Of a stretch of DNA of 20,920 bases, positions 10,254-20,541 are shown one piece after another. The position numbers and the translations under genes were made by a program. Below the pieces are notes generated by a model. That model saw only the letters and a list, made by a program, of their open reading frames with translations, made no database searches and was not told where the DNA came from. The stretch spans positions 1-20,920 of the forward strand of contig JADNYJ010000552.1 of assembly GCA_015501075.1 (NCBI GenBank), in the 5' to 3' direction. This DNA comes from Gymnopilus junonius (lineage: Eukaryota; Basidiomycota; Agaricomycetes; Agaricales; Galerinaceae). How positions within the stretch are numbered: position 1 is the stretch's first letter; every line of letters begins with the position of its first letter.

Positions 10254-11788
10254 TTGAGCTGAGACGGGGCTATGAATGGAGGCGACATGAATTGAAGAGT
10301 CTGTTATAAAGGAAATCGGGTGAGCAACAGAGCCGATGCAAGCTGTCCACAGCAAATCTCATTTAGGGCCAGATCTCAGATCTCATATATCTGGCTCAGC
10401 AGCCGAGCTGGTTCGCGCCGTCCAACTCGGCAACCCACCATTCCTTCCGGCTTACGCAATCCCTGAGAGCACGGCTCGTTCCAATCCGCTGCTGACTGCG
10501 CACTCCGCCCAACCGTGACTCCAGCTTGGGGTGCTCCTTCTTCCGCTGCTGACACACCCGAGCACTCGTCAGACTCTGCCCATGACTGCATTACTCTTCA
10601 ACTTCTCTGTCTGATTCAGACCACTAGTAATCTGACAGTATTTCCGAGTCATCACACAAAAGAGGGCTGCTTTCCGATTCTATTGTTTCTTCACTGGCGC
10701 CTCATCACTCGTTGCAACTCCCCAATTTAGACCAACAGATCCAACAATTCGTCCTTCCCTGCCTGATCTCGAACATGGACAGACGCCGCAACACACATCC
10801 CATCGAACGTTGAGTGATCCTCCTCCAACGTAGAATCAAAGAATCTCTCATCCCCCATCACGCTTCTTCCTTGCAATGTCACTCAGCCTCCCTTGTCTGT
10901 CGATACTCGTCACTCCATGTGATATGCTATTACTAGTGTACTTTGGATCTTGCGAAGCTCCTCCTGTGCTCTGCCTCTCAACCCTACTAGTCCCCATAAA
11001 TGTGTCATAACTACTATCTTACTGTCCAATTGTACCTCGCTTGCCTGCAGCCGTCTTGGCGTCTAAATCTATCTCTGATCCTACCCGTGCATCTGTCCAC
11101 TAAGATTGGTTGTCATATCCCAATTTCCAACGAACCGCGCCACAGGCTCAAAGCAGAAGGAAAGGATCCGTCTACGCATCTTCCATAAATGTCACAGAGA
11201 AAATGGTTCAACTACTGGGCGTATGCAGTAACGGTATAAGTACAGGAGGACTGGAAGTTATGCGCCATTTGGTTTGGCAGCAACGCGACGGCCATACTAC
11301 ACCACAGTACATCTGTCAGCGCTTAAAGCCCCTCGGTCCCTGCAAGCGGAATTCTGTTCTATCCATCCTCGTCTCCACTGTTCACTGCATTCTCGAAAAC
11401 AATGGAAATGGAAGAAAAAACGTCCGATTGCCTCATTTCATTTCCCTACGTCTAGTATGATACACGTCCAACATCCCACTTCGACTATTTACTACTAATC
11501 TTCCCTTTCTCAGTTTATTAACTTATTAATTCAACAATGCGCTTAAAGCGCGTGTATTCCTTTATCGTCGATCAGCATCAAATCAAATCAAATAAACCCT
11601 GTTTACCCATATGAATCAAGGCAGGTAATTATCCCCTGTCGATGTCAGTCCGTCCGGCCGTCTATCCGCTAAATTCGTTGACGCACTCAAGATGTCAGAA
11701 GTTGGTGCATATTCCAAGAATTCAATCTTCCCATTGTCTTCCTTCTTTCATTGTAGTGCGCGTAGTGTGCATTCTGACGCCTTCTGGT
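10254..11788. other. Upstream flank of the cyclin gene; no supported gene
   Basis: About 1.5 kb between the cyclin start codon and the MITE. It should hold the cyclin promoter and leader, read on the minus strand, but I see no clear TATA box and no MCB/SCB box close to the start. A perfect short hairpin, GCGCTTAAAGCGC, lies at 11539-11551. The open frames here (for example 11110-11460 plus) match nothing I know and are within chance length. Confidence 0.4.
11781..11788. repeat. Left target-site duplication of the MITE
   Basis: CTTCTGGT sits directly against the left inverted repeat and is identical to 12002-12009. Confidence 0.9.
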
Positions 11789-12001
11789 AGGACCCTGGAC
11801 AATAGACCAAAAGGTCGTTCCCCGAAAATTGACGATTTCAGGATTTTTGTCCGGACCCCAAAAAAGTTCCCACGCGTTTTGACCTCGGATTTGAACGTTT
11901 CTCGACAAGGCGCTTCAAAAAGGTCTTGACGACCCCCAAAATTTTCGGAAAACTTGTCCGGATTTGAAGGAATGACCTTTTGGTCTATTGTCCAGGGTCC
12001 T
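11789..12001. mobile_element. hAT-like MITE, 213 bp, non-autonomous
   Basis: The element has 33-bp terminal inverted repeats at 11789-11821 and 11969-12001, identical at 32 of 33 positions and beginning AGGACCCTGGACAATAGACC. It is flanked by the perfect 8-bp direct repeat CTTCTGGT (11781-11788 and 12002-12009). An 8-bp duplication with short inverted ends is the hallmark of hAT-superfamily insertion; the tip is not the textbook hAT consensus, so the superfamily is inferred. Each repeat contains a small GACC-AAAA-GGTC hairpin. There is no transposase: the interior is only about 147 bp. The near-perfect ends and intact duplication suggest a fairly recent insertion, mobilised in trans. Confidence 0.92.
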
Positions 12002-12009
12002 CTTCTGGT
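12002..12009. repeat. Right target-site duplication of the MITE
   Basis: CTTCTGGT sits directly against the right inverted repeat and is identical to 11781-11788. The sequence further out differs on the two sides, so the duplication is exactly 8 bp. Confidence 0.9.
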
Positions 12010-13367
12010 CCGCCGTTGACTGCTACTAAACAGGCCAAGAGCGGGTTGTGGGCCACTTCTATGCAGTCGAACACAATTAGCACTCGGGTTTTAGCTTTTC
12101 CTTGAACTAAAGCACCAGTTGACCTTTTTTTCCGAGCACCTTCCGTAATCCTGTTCGATTTGGCCCCTCCCCATAATATCTGTAGTATGCATGCCATAAA
12201 CGCTGTCATGTTTCGCAGCCTCTGCACATACTTAATCCATCTCATCTAAAGTTCATCCATTGCAATTTTCATGTACCTAGGCTGATCAGCTCTGCGGCGT
12301 CTACCTTGGGCGTCCCAGAATTGGAACCTTTCACTTTTTGGCCATGGTGAGTTACCCTGAGCGCGGAACAAGCGCCAATTGAATCGACTCTCGACTTTCA
12401 CACCCACGGTCCCGATTGCCATGGCCAGCCAAGCCATGGCGACGATATCGGGTCGGGAATTAACCATTACGGTATTTGTGATCTGGTGGTCAAATCAACG
12501 CGACAACGATACAGACCCGCCATTGTTCTCTTCACTCGAAATACCAACCCGTTTGACCCTGACTGCCTCATTCGATGGATGGGCCTCATCGTGGATATAC
12601 TCATAATACAATTCGGGTGCGCTTAGACACCAAAAACAATAACAATAACGTCCACTCACAGGTGAGGGTGCCAGTGACATAGCAGTTAACGATTCAGACA
12701 CTTGTGTGTGTACGTGTGTGGGTGGCTGAAATCCTCCAAGAGGACAAGGGTCGCAAGGACTAGAACAAGATCTCCGAGGACAAGGGACGAGTGCGAGTTG
12801 AGTGAAAGTTCCGTATTTAGACATTCAAATTTCAATTTCCAAGGGCGCTAACTAACACTAAGCGGGCTCCGAGGCCGTTTCAGTCTGCAGGTTATCCCAA
12901 AGCGAGTAAGCCCGCCCATGCGTCATCTCCAGTTAACGGACCTCGACGGCCATTTCAATTTTATATTCGTTTTTTTTCTTTCATTTCCACGCTAGATCAA
13001 GAAGACCGTTTCGAGGGGTGTGACTCGATCGAGTCGTCTCGTCGGGCACGAGGCACTGGGGCAGTAGAGGTTCCCATTGTCGTGGGCCCGGGCCAAAGTA
13101 AGTACGTTAATATCACTTAGGCGAGGTTGCTTGGTGACAAAATGGGATTTGTGGATCCAAAAGAGCCCGAGGGTTCTTTCTGGAATCGCGTGCAACCTGA
13201 CTCCCTGAGCCCACAGCACTCAGGAGGAGAAGACTAAAGAAGAACAAAAACACCGACGCGACCGCGATATCTGTACTTGAAGTAGTCGGTAGGGCCAGTT
13301 GGTTGACAGGATCGCTATCGATGAGATGGGGTGGCAACGTCAAAGGAAAGGGGGACAATGGAGAAGC
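12010..13367. other. No supported gene between the MITE and the MCB cluster
   Basis: Short minus-strand frames at 12246-12467 and 12495-12824 have a hydrophobic patch (DIVAMAWLAMAIGTVGV) but no convincing family match. A 26-residue frame starting at the minus-strand ATG 13077 may be the N-terminus of a gene served by the MCB cluster. Confidence 0.35.
12697..12722. repeat. GT-rich microsatellite
   Basis: An imperfect GT run interrupted by TAC (CTTGTGTGTGTACGTGTGTG). It is simple-sequence DNA with no coding signal. Confidence 0.6.
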
Positions 13368-13460
13368 ACGCGTTTCTGATCGAGACGCGTACGCGATCCC
13401 GTGCCATGTCCGATCGCGCGTCGCAACAAACAATGGGAAATTTCGCGTCGCGTAACGCGT
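13368..13460. promoter_or_regulatory. Cluster of MCB (ACGCGT) and TTTCGCG cell-cycle boxes
   Basis: Perfect ACGCGT occurs at 13368-13373, 13385-13390 and 13455-13460. There is also ACGCGA at 13391-13396, a CGATCGCGCG stretch at 13411-13420 and TTTCGCG at 13441-13447. ACGCGT is the binding site of the fungal MBF complex (Mbp1/Swi6 or Cdc10/Res) that drives G1/S genes; TTTCGCG is the related SBF/E2F-like word. The target is unclear. Candidates are a minus-strand ATG at 13077 opening a short frame (MGTSTAPVPRARRDDSIESH, then stop at 12997-12999, possibly through an intron) or a plus-strand ATG at 13591. I recognise neither product. Confidence 0.5.
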
Positions 13461-13850
13461 TCCCCTTTGTTCGCTCTTTCCATCATGGCTTTCATGAATC
13501 ATAGTCATAGTCTCTCGATCTTTGACTCGTTTCCCCATTTTCATTTCCCGAGCTCGATCAATACTTAGGAGGACGTACATATTCAGGATAATGGCCACCG
13601 GTCCCTCCTCGGTGGCAGCTTCAGGTTTAACCGTTCATTTTACCATTTTTGTCTTGCCTTCGGTTATCAAGTGTCTTTCTTACAGTTTCTTTGACTTGCC
13701 ACAGATCATATATGGTCTGTATTGCTTGGTTCTGTACTGTGACACTCTGAAGCGAAAGTACGATTCATGTTTCATGAATCGTGATGGTGGAACAAAGCAT
13801 AATATAAGTTGGAATACGACAAACACTCGGTCTCTGTGCAGCTCGCTCGG

Positions 13851-13862
13851 TTTTTTTTTTTT
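13851..13862. repeat. Run of twelve T
   Basis: A 12-base homopolymer. Its length is likely to be unreliable in a long-read assembly. Confidence 0.7.
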
Positions 13863-14579
13863 CGCCATCCCAATCTTTGACCATGATTAACACTGACTCA
13901 TGATTTTATCTGCTGATGTCTTCGCTCGTTATCATGATCAGTGCTATGAAAATCCTCTACTCTCAGACGGTTACCAACTTGATTTCCTTTGCACAGGCTT
14001 TAGTTTAATTCCCGGACCATTCAAGCTGTATCATACACATCGCCTTTTCCCCCTGCATTATGTCCGTGAGTGAGCGCTGCGGTTCATCTGACCTCCCCAT
14101 GCATATATTCCGCTCACCGTTCTTGGCCGTCAGCTTCAGATAACTACATTCTAGAAACAGGAATGCATATGCAAACATTCCTTGTATCACAAAAAGAACG
14201 TCCCCTAGTTTTTCAAACCACAACGTCACCTCTGATACCCATACATGCAAGCGCATCATATCCATCTTATCTCGACCGGCACCTCCGACGAGAAGGTTGA
14301 TTTGGCGCCCGCCTCGGGACCTTTGCCGCGTGATCTTATAATTAAGTGCTTCTCTTTCTTGCGCAGTCTTCGTGAGCTGAAGTGGCTATACTTATCTACT
14401 CATCAAAGCCCTCCCGCGCATGATGATGTTGGGGTGATGGCTTGATGGATCATCGCTTCCCCCTCCTCCAAAAATTCCCCAGACGAGGCAAGAAAAGACG
14501 GAAGCAGGGTGTTCATCGCGCTGCTGGGAATTAACAATTAAAAGTGAATGGAAGCAGACAGTTGGATCTTTGATTCCTT

Positions 14580-14591
14580 CGCCTCAAGGCG
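14580..14591. repeat. Copy of the CGCCTCAAGGCG near-palindrome
   Basis: Twelve bases with perfect 5-bp arms (CGCCT/AGGCG) around CA. The first eleven match 4707-4717 and are the reverse complement of 4734-4744 and 14857-14867. Confidence 0.75.
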
Positions 14592-14856
14592 TGGAAGCGG
14601 TGTAGGTCTCTGCTTTTTCAGTCACTGAAACAAGACCGACAATCCTGAAGATCACTTATGTCAGTTCTGCTCCAATGGTTCGTGTTTTTTTTTGACTCTT
14701 GTTCGCATTATCTTTTGATATGGCATGGTTTGGTCCACCAGGTGCTTCCTTCCTGAACGATTCTATCGCCTTCTGTGTTCTTTGCGTGCCTTCTTCCTTC
14801 TGCCAATGTTGCCTCCTGAACTCTCGGACTCTCACTCGGACTCGAATGTCAGCGAA

Positions 14857-14869
14857 GCCTTGAGGCGCC
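14857..14869. repeat. Copy of the GCCTTGAGGCGCC motif
   Basis: Thirteen bases identical to 4734-4746. It faces the copy at 14580 in inverted orientation, as the two copies near 4.7 kb face each other. Confidence 0.75.
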
Positions 14870-16678
14870 GACGCACACGCTCCCTCCCACAGATAATCTC
14901 CCCACTTGTATTCTTCTTTCGTTCAGGTCGGAATCGGAGTTCTGCGCCATGGGACCTCATTCCGAGGCGGTCAAGTCGACCGAGATATCTCGCGGCCCTT
15001 ATTTCCGTCCCTCTCCGCACTCACTGTTCGCCTACTTCCTGAACCCGCCGACCAGGTCAAGTATGATTTTATCGGGCGAAAATACGTCATATTCCTGACC
15101 CGTGCGCCTCATAGTGAATGCCAACTATCTTCGTCTGAGCTGGCTGCTCCGCGGCTAACTAACCTGAGCTCAGTATCTAGCAACGCTTCTCACACGCACC
15201 CACGTCTGATCGAGGTGATATTCGTCTATGGGACTCGACATGGGGACTCGATATGGTTCGACCCGATAACGTGGTGTCATCGTCGTCATCATCGTCTATA
15301 TCATTGTGAAGATATCCTCTATGGAAGCACGCAATCGTATTGTGCGTATCAAATTTTACTACGTGGAACTTTACTTGCGTTCTTGTTACCCGCCACCACG
15401 GAAGAAGGACCCAAAGAATTGATGATGAGTAGAACGATGTTCTGTCTCGTCTGATGTTATCCTGAATCGGCTTGGAACAGAAAACCTGGTTCTGCGAGCC
15501 TCCTCGGGAGTATATGCGGTGTTAGAGCTGGTTTGGCACCGCTTTTTCAGCGCCTGGCATTGGCACGGCCAATGATCGCTGATGGTTCTAAAAACTATCA
15601 CCTCCTCTCTGTGCTTGTCTCAAGAACGACTGCCACGACCCACTCATTGCATCCGACTACTGTCAAAGTAGAGCAGGTGATTGCTTCAGGTGAAAGTCGT
15701 ACACCGGTCTTCCTGAGACTTTACCCACTGCCTTCTCGTGTGGTTTCGATTTCGAACTGACACGCAGGATTTTTTCTAATGCTTCTTAGACCTCAGTAAC
15801 ATATGTGATCCCCTCGCTCAAACCTTGTGAATAGAGGAAGAAGGTACAGAGGCGGGCAGCAGGAGGGAAAGTAAGTCTTAAAAATAGATCTCTCCTGAAA
15901 TAACCTAAGAGTCCGTTTATTTTTGAAATCAGGAGAAAATGCGATGCTGGGAAACCACGCCGACTTAGGTATCAGCTATGTACGCCTAGATATCAGCTCG
16001 AGCCATATCACTTGGGGTATGTATCACACCATATCATCTATGCGACACTTTCCCGAGGTACACTCACTCGTTGAACTTGTCTTGGGGTTGAGTTGAACCG
16101 CCGGGATGCATGCAGGCGGTGCAAGCTGGGTAAAGAATGACTCGAGAAAGCGAGGAGTTACTCAGGTTTAGTCACTGTTGGCCCTTCGTGTATGTGGAAC
16201 CCCACACCGCTTCCGGCTCAGTCACATCGTCTGTCTTCTAGGGTTTCTACATAGAACTGCACTGGTGCCGTTTCTCAACTCGTGAATATGTGGTTTGCTG
16301 ATGATGATAAGGCTTGGTTCGTCGGAATTTGTCGGTAGATGTTATAACGGAATTAAGAGGGATGGAAGGAAGTCTTTTTCAAGAAGTTTTCAGAGGTCGC
16401 CAATCTCTGATATTTCTTATAGAATGTACGAATTCTAGGCTGCCTACGTACCTATCAACCAAGACGTAAAACACACCAAAATTTAATTAAAATGAAGGCT
16501 TCTATACAGACTACGAACCAATTCAAGATGCGTTATCGCAGTCAGCAGGTCACATACCTTCATCAGCTCGGAAGAATCCACGTCCATTCCAAATTCTCAC
16601 TCAGGGTCAGATTGGCGCGCGACCGTTTTCCGTCATCGTTCTCCTGACGACGGTTCACGGGGCTCATATTCCCTTCCC

Positions 16679-16912
16679 ATGATTGATAACCACCCGTCAT
16701 CTGGTCAGGAAGTTAAAGGTAGTAGCTATCTCCTCCTTTTTGTGTTCTCATCTTTTATTGTAATTCAAGATTTCTGTCAGGAATTTAACACTTCAGAGGC
16801 AAGCTCAGACAAACAGGGTAGTTCGCCCCGAAGATACGTAGCTGATCCGAACTTGAGCTGGTCCGCCAAGAAGCGCCCAACTGCGTTTGCCGCAGAGATC
16901 CATGGTATGTAG
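16679..16912 (+). CDS. Possible microprotein gene, unrecognised
   Basis: The open frame runs from ATG 16679 to TAG 16912 (77 codons). A plausible in-phase intron, 16719-16796 (GTAGTAG...CTTCAG, 78 nt, pyrimidine-rich), would remove a hydrophobic stretch and leave about 50 residues: MIDNHPSSGQEVK joined to a polar, basic segment with RRYVADPNLSWSAKKRPTAF and ending AAEIH. A GTATGT donor at 16905 with a matching acceptor at 16970 would end the protein almost at once with a stop in the next exon. Without splicing, the removed part would look like a membrane segment (YLLLFVFSSFIVI). No domain is recognised. It could be chance. Confidence 0.22.
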   Translation: MIDNHPSSGQEVKGSSYLLLFVFSSFIVIQDFCQEFNTSEASSDKQGSSPRRYVADPNLSWSAKKRPTAFAAEIHGM

Positions 16913-17734
16913 TTCAAGTTGGAACATGACTCATTTGCATTTTTGCACTGACAACGAAAATGTATGTCAGAGTAAGCAATCACTTCGCCCCAGTAAGCCT
17001 TTATCGCTTTTGCGATGCATATTTTGATATTTTGGTTCGGGAAATAATGGTTTAAAATTTCGACGAGACGTAATTTAAAGGGGGTGTAAGTCGCCGAGAG
17101 GAAATGACCGGTCACTAGTACGCTGAACATGTGGAGACTTTAGCCATAGGATTTCTTGTATCTGTTCTCGCAAGTTGCGTTGCTCTCTACTTACTATGAC
17201 AGTAGAAAAGGTGATTCATTGCCATCACCGGAAATCCACAAACACTCTTAACATGTCTTCGACCTTTCCTACCCTTTCAAAAGATGAATAACCTAGCTGC
17301 CCACATTTTCTGCTCTATAAATTTAGCGGAATGATTACTAGTCTAAAGTTTAACGTATTAGCAGGGATGTATTCAGCCTGAAATAAACGGGATGCTATCC
17401 ATAATTCTAGTCATCTTACTAGGAGTCTTTTGGGACTGCGATCCAGGAAGCATAGCATTCTAGCAATGCATTTTTGCTCGTTCGAGGATGGCAACGCCGG
17501 TAAAGGCATACGGAGAGCAGGTGCCGTTTGACTACGCAGTTACTGTTCAAGTGCCGTCGCTGGAAGTTTTTACGCAGCTCAGAACCTGAGCTGCGCTACT
17601 CACATTAGTCAGTAACTGTTCGAGAATCAACCTAAATTTGGTTCCCTTAAGGAGTATATCTGTTAAATAATGCCAAGGAAGATTATAAGGGCTACCTTGC
17701 ATCTGACGGCGTACTACGCCAGCAATGACGCAGC

Positions 17735-17990
17735 AGCTACGGCCAATCAGCCAACCTATTTTGGCGAGCGTTAATCATCGCGTCACCCGCTCGGCTCTAT
17801 AGTGCTGTGGGAAAGTGACGACACCGGCCGCATACTGTCAGCAGCGTTGCATCATCAACTTTTCTTTGACCCGCCATCATCGTGAACTGGCTCATCCTTA
17901 CCCGACTCAGTTTGTTATCCTCACTCTTGCCTCGGCTTTGTGTTCGTGTTCTGGTACTTGCATTCTGACTAGTTAGGAGCCTTGAAAGCT
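17735..17990 (+). promoter_or_regulatory. Promoter-like stretch upstream of the 18-19.6 kb coding-like region
   Basis: A CCAAT box (GGCCAATCAG, 17741-17750) is followed by a weak TATA-like CTATAG near 17800 and then a pyrimidine-rich, CATCATC-containing stretch to about 17990. This is the usual look of a fungal transcription-start region and leader. It points toward the plus-strand region beginning near 18.05 kb. Confidence 0.3.
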
Positions 17991-18139
17991 CGACACGTTG
18001 TCTTTTGATGCTATTGTTTTGACTAGGAACTGGAGCAGGACCCTCTAGTTTAGTTCGGTAAATTTTTGCTGCATGATTCTTATGAGCTCACACATGTGCG
18101 GTCCGAGGACTATATCATTCACCAACCCATAATTTACAG

Positions 18140-19597
18140 CTCCATCCTGGATAGTATGTACACTTCTGGCAATCTGGATACGTTCTAACCGTTCCTATAT
18201 AGAATCCTGAAGACCGGTCGGTGTTTTTGGCGTTAATTCCTTATATTGATGCCCGGTATTGACGGTTTCGCTTAAGTATCTAGGCTGCCGCTCAAGTTTC
18301 AACTAAAGCGATTCACGCCCCGGTACTTTTCACCTCTTGTAGAAAGCCGAAAATGTCGAACAGGATTTCGAACCGGAAAGGTTTCCATGATCAGTCATCC
18401 ATTTTTTAATGTTGCACTGGCATTGCGCCAACATTGCCAAGATATCGAGAGCGCTCTTCATCAATTCCCCGGCCGGCGGGGGCAACCCTTGAATTTAACC
18501 TATTTCCTCGGGGAACTAAAGCCAACCGGGGCGCATATATGCACGCGCATCTTCGGAGCGTTTCAAATCAATTCAAATTTCGAAGATTTAAGGTCCCCCC
18601 AACCTGATAAATCGTCTTCGCTTATATTATGGATGCGATTTTCATGACAAACCTTCCTGTTCAAGGATTATTGCAACGTGCAACCGTTCTGCTTTCGAAG
18701 ATCAATAAATGTCGACTGGAGGAATGCCGTCTGTGAGTTAGTGAAGATGTCGCCAGGTGCCTCTTCAACTGTTTATACAGTTTGTTCGACATGGAGGCGT
18801 GGTTTACTCCGTGCCATGGTACGGGCGCGACTCTAAATTGGGGCCCCTTGACAGCTATAATGGAGTTTCAACTATTCTCATTTTTTTCAGCAACTGTGTT
18901 TCCTCTTGGAAGGTAGTATTTCAGCCTACTTCTCTTAATCTCTGATTCAGATCGCTAAATACGCTTCCAAAGGAACAATTTTAATTTGCCACATCGTTCA
19001 TTGTGGCGGATGGATGGATCAGGCCACGGAAACTTCCAACTGGTTACAATTATACAAAGAGTTTATACTCGCCACACCGCGCGTTGAAAGAACAATTTCA
19101 AACGGCATCAGAGCCTTCGATAGGTATGCCAGCCTTTTCATCTCAGTCCTGAATGGTAGGGATAATCGACTCTCTAGTTAAATCCGACTACTTACGTTCG
19201 GACCTATTCATACATCGCGAGAAATGGCAAGGTCGTTTTAGGGTATGCCACCTATCTATTCGCAAGAGGGCCAATACAGCACTTTCGGACTGTTGCTTGG
19301 TTCAACTGAACGTAACGAAACGGAACCACTATCCAGTCGCGGTACATCCGGCTTCTTGAAAGACGGCGGTGGACGTCAAGCTTCAAGCTCTATGTAATAG
19401 ACGTGAATTATTAATTTCATCCACCAATAACTTCAACTTTAGACTATCAGAGGAATTGAGTTCGTTGCTGAATATATTTCATCAGATCTATACGTACAAT
19501 AGCATCTCTAAGGTACGCATTCAAGTGCCTGAAGGTTGAAAGCTTTTCATAAGAGGCTGCTGCCGTGACTGACATGATCCGCACCTTTTGACTTCAG
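18140..19597 (+). pseudogene. Possible multi-exon gene or gene remnant; faintly like a helical adaptor (MLKL-NTD-type) domain
   Basis: Splice-like signals line up on the plus strand: a 49-nt intron at 18154-18202 (GTATGT donor, CTAAC branch at 18185-18189, ATAG acceptor), 19124-19177 (GTATGC...CTAG) and 19513-19597 (GTACGC, CTGAC, TTCAG). Coding-like pieces lie between: 18387-18647 (SHPFFNVALALRQHCQDIES), 18614-18916 in another frame with a single TGA at 18734 (LPVQGLLQRATVLLSKINKC), 18951-19123 (WLQLYKEFILATPRVERTIS) and 19441-19512 (RLSEELSSLLNIFHQIYTYN). The second and last resemble the conserved helices of the adaptor domain found at the N-terminus of many agaricomycete STAND/kinase proteins. 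This is pattern recall, not an alignment. Pieces sit in different frames, so it is broken, mis-assembled, or chance. Confidence 0.28.
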
Positions 19598-20541
19598 CGG
19601 GATTTAATCTTTCTTTAAATAGAAGTAAAAAACTTGCATAAAAGCATCTTCATTTTTTATTGTACCTCAGCGGATCTTTTACTTTCGAAGCATTAATAAA
19701 GCAAGTGGCCAACAACGAAAGTAGTTGGCCGAACAAAACGGGAAACGAACTGAACTGATATGCCAGTTATTGGCCAGTCAAACAAAGAGACATCTCCCAT
19801 CCGAGCTACAGATGTGTTCTCGACCATGCGTCAGTTAATAGACCTGTAGTAGCCCGATTCAGGAACGTTTGAACGCGCCCAATCCTAATTCTCATCGACC
19901 TGAAGGAGTCGGGACATTGATTCAGTATCACTCAACTTATGCGCAGTCTAGATCGGCTTGTCCTGAGTATTGATAGAATAGTAAGAATTGGCTGATCTAC
20001 TGCAAGAAATCTCGGCCAAAGGGCTAGTGTGCATAACTGTGCATGGTCCAGGCCTTACAAGGACCACGCGGTGATTGGTTCACGTTCAAGCTGTGCATGA
20101 ACAAATTTGGCAACTCTCTCTTTTTTTCACCGCTACACACTCGTCTGACACGACGACAATTCTCTCATGGACCGTGATGTGGATGCAATCCAGACCATTG
20201 TGCACCTCACCCTCTGTAGGATGGTCCGCCAAATTCTCAACTTGCGAACTATAGCTTGGCTCGTTCTAGATGAACGATAAGCGATTCTGGTTCGAAATGC
20301 CCGCCGTCCTGCAGCCTTATGCAACAGTGAAAGCCAACGGCAGGAGATACCTCAAACCTTGCAACAGCATGCAACTAAAAGCGAACTGATGGACTTGGTT
20401 CTTAATCTCTTTTTGGAAAACGATATTCTTGTTGCTAGGCGCAGAAGAAAGTTCTTCAAGGGACTTACTCACATAGTAGGCGAGGCTTGGGCTTGGCCAC
20501 GGCGTTTTCAACTCTTGGAGGTTTTCACGAGCTTATAGATA
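19598..20541. other. No supported gene
   Basis: A minus-strand segment starting with a perfect donor (GTGAGTAAGT, first base at 20472) and ending CCTAG at 20435 could be a 38-nt intron, though that is shorter than usual. A stop-free minus-strand stretch near 20100-20260 (HNGLDCIHITVHERIVVV) has coding-like composition but no start codon or known family. Confidence 0.35.
19707..19730. repeat. Small inverted repeat
   Basis: GGCCAAC (19707-19713) and GTTGGCC (19724-19730) are perfect 7-bp arms around a 10-nt loop. No function is evident. Confidence 0.5.

Larger units (their letters stand above)
13461..16678. other. No supported gene; two palindromic motif copies
   Basis: Several medium frames overlap at 14725-15454, including an SDSHSDSNVSEALRRRRTRS stretch that looks coding, but no family is recognised and no consistent exon chain emerges. 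A GTC/ATC trinucleotide patch lies near 15276-15305, and a short direct repeat of GGGACTCGA near 15229-15250. Confidence 0.4.

Noticed and set aside
11642..11929. Plus and minus open frames across the left half of the MITE
   Set aside because: They run through the terminal repeat and non-coding interior of the element and do not resemble a transposase.
12246..12640. Minus-strand peptide DIVAMAWLAMAIGTVGVK, briefly suggestive of a cation-diffusion-facilitator membrane segment
   Set aside because: Only a short hydrophobic stretch agrees; the HHRSDA-type metal-binding signature is absent and the frames are of chance length.
13113..13598. Minus-strand 161-codon frame through the MCB cluster
   Set aside because: The longest reading covers the promoter-like cluster, shows no motif, and its hydrophobic run (VFLFFFSLLLLS) comes from simple pyrimidine-rich DNA.
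14300..14445. Peptide LPRDLIIKCFSFLRSL resembling an F-box
   Set aside because: Isolated short match to a degenerate motif, with no downstream repeats or exon chain.
15230..15270. GGTTCGACCC resembling a tRNA B-box
   Set aside because: No A-box at a suitable distance and no cloverleaf pairing.
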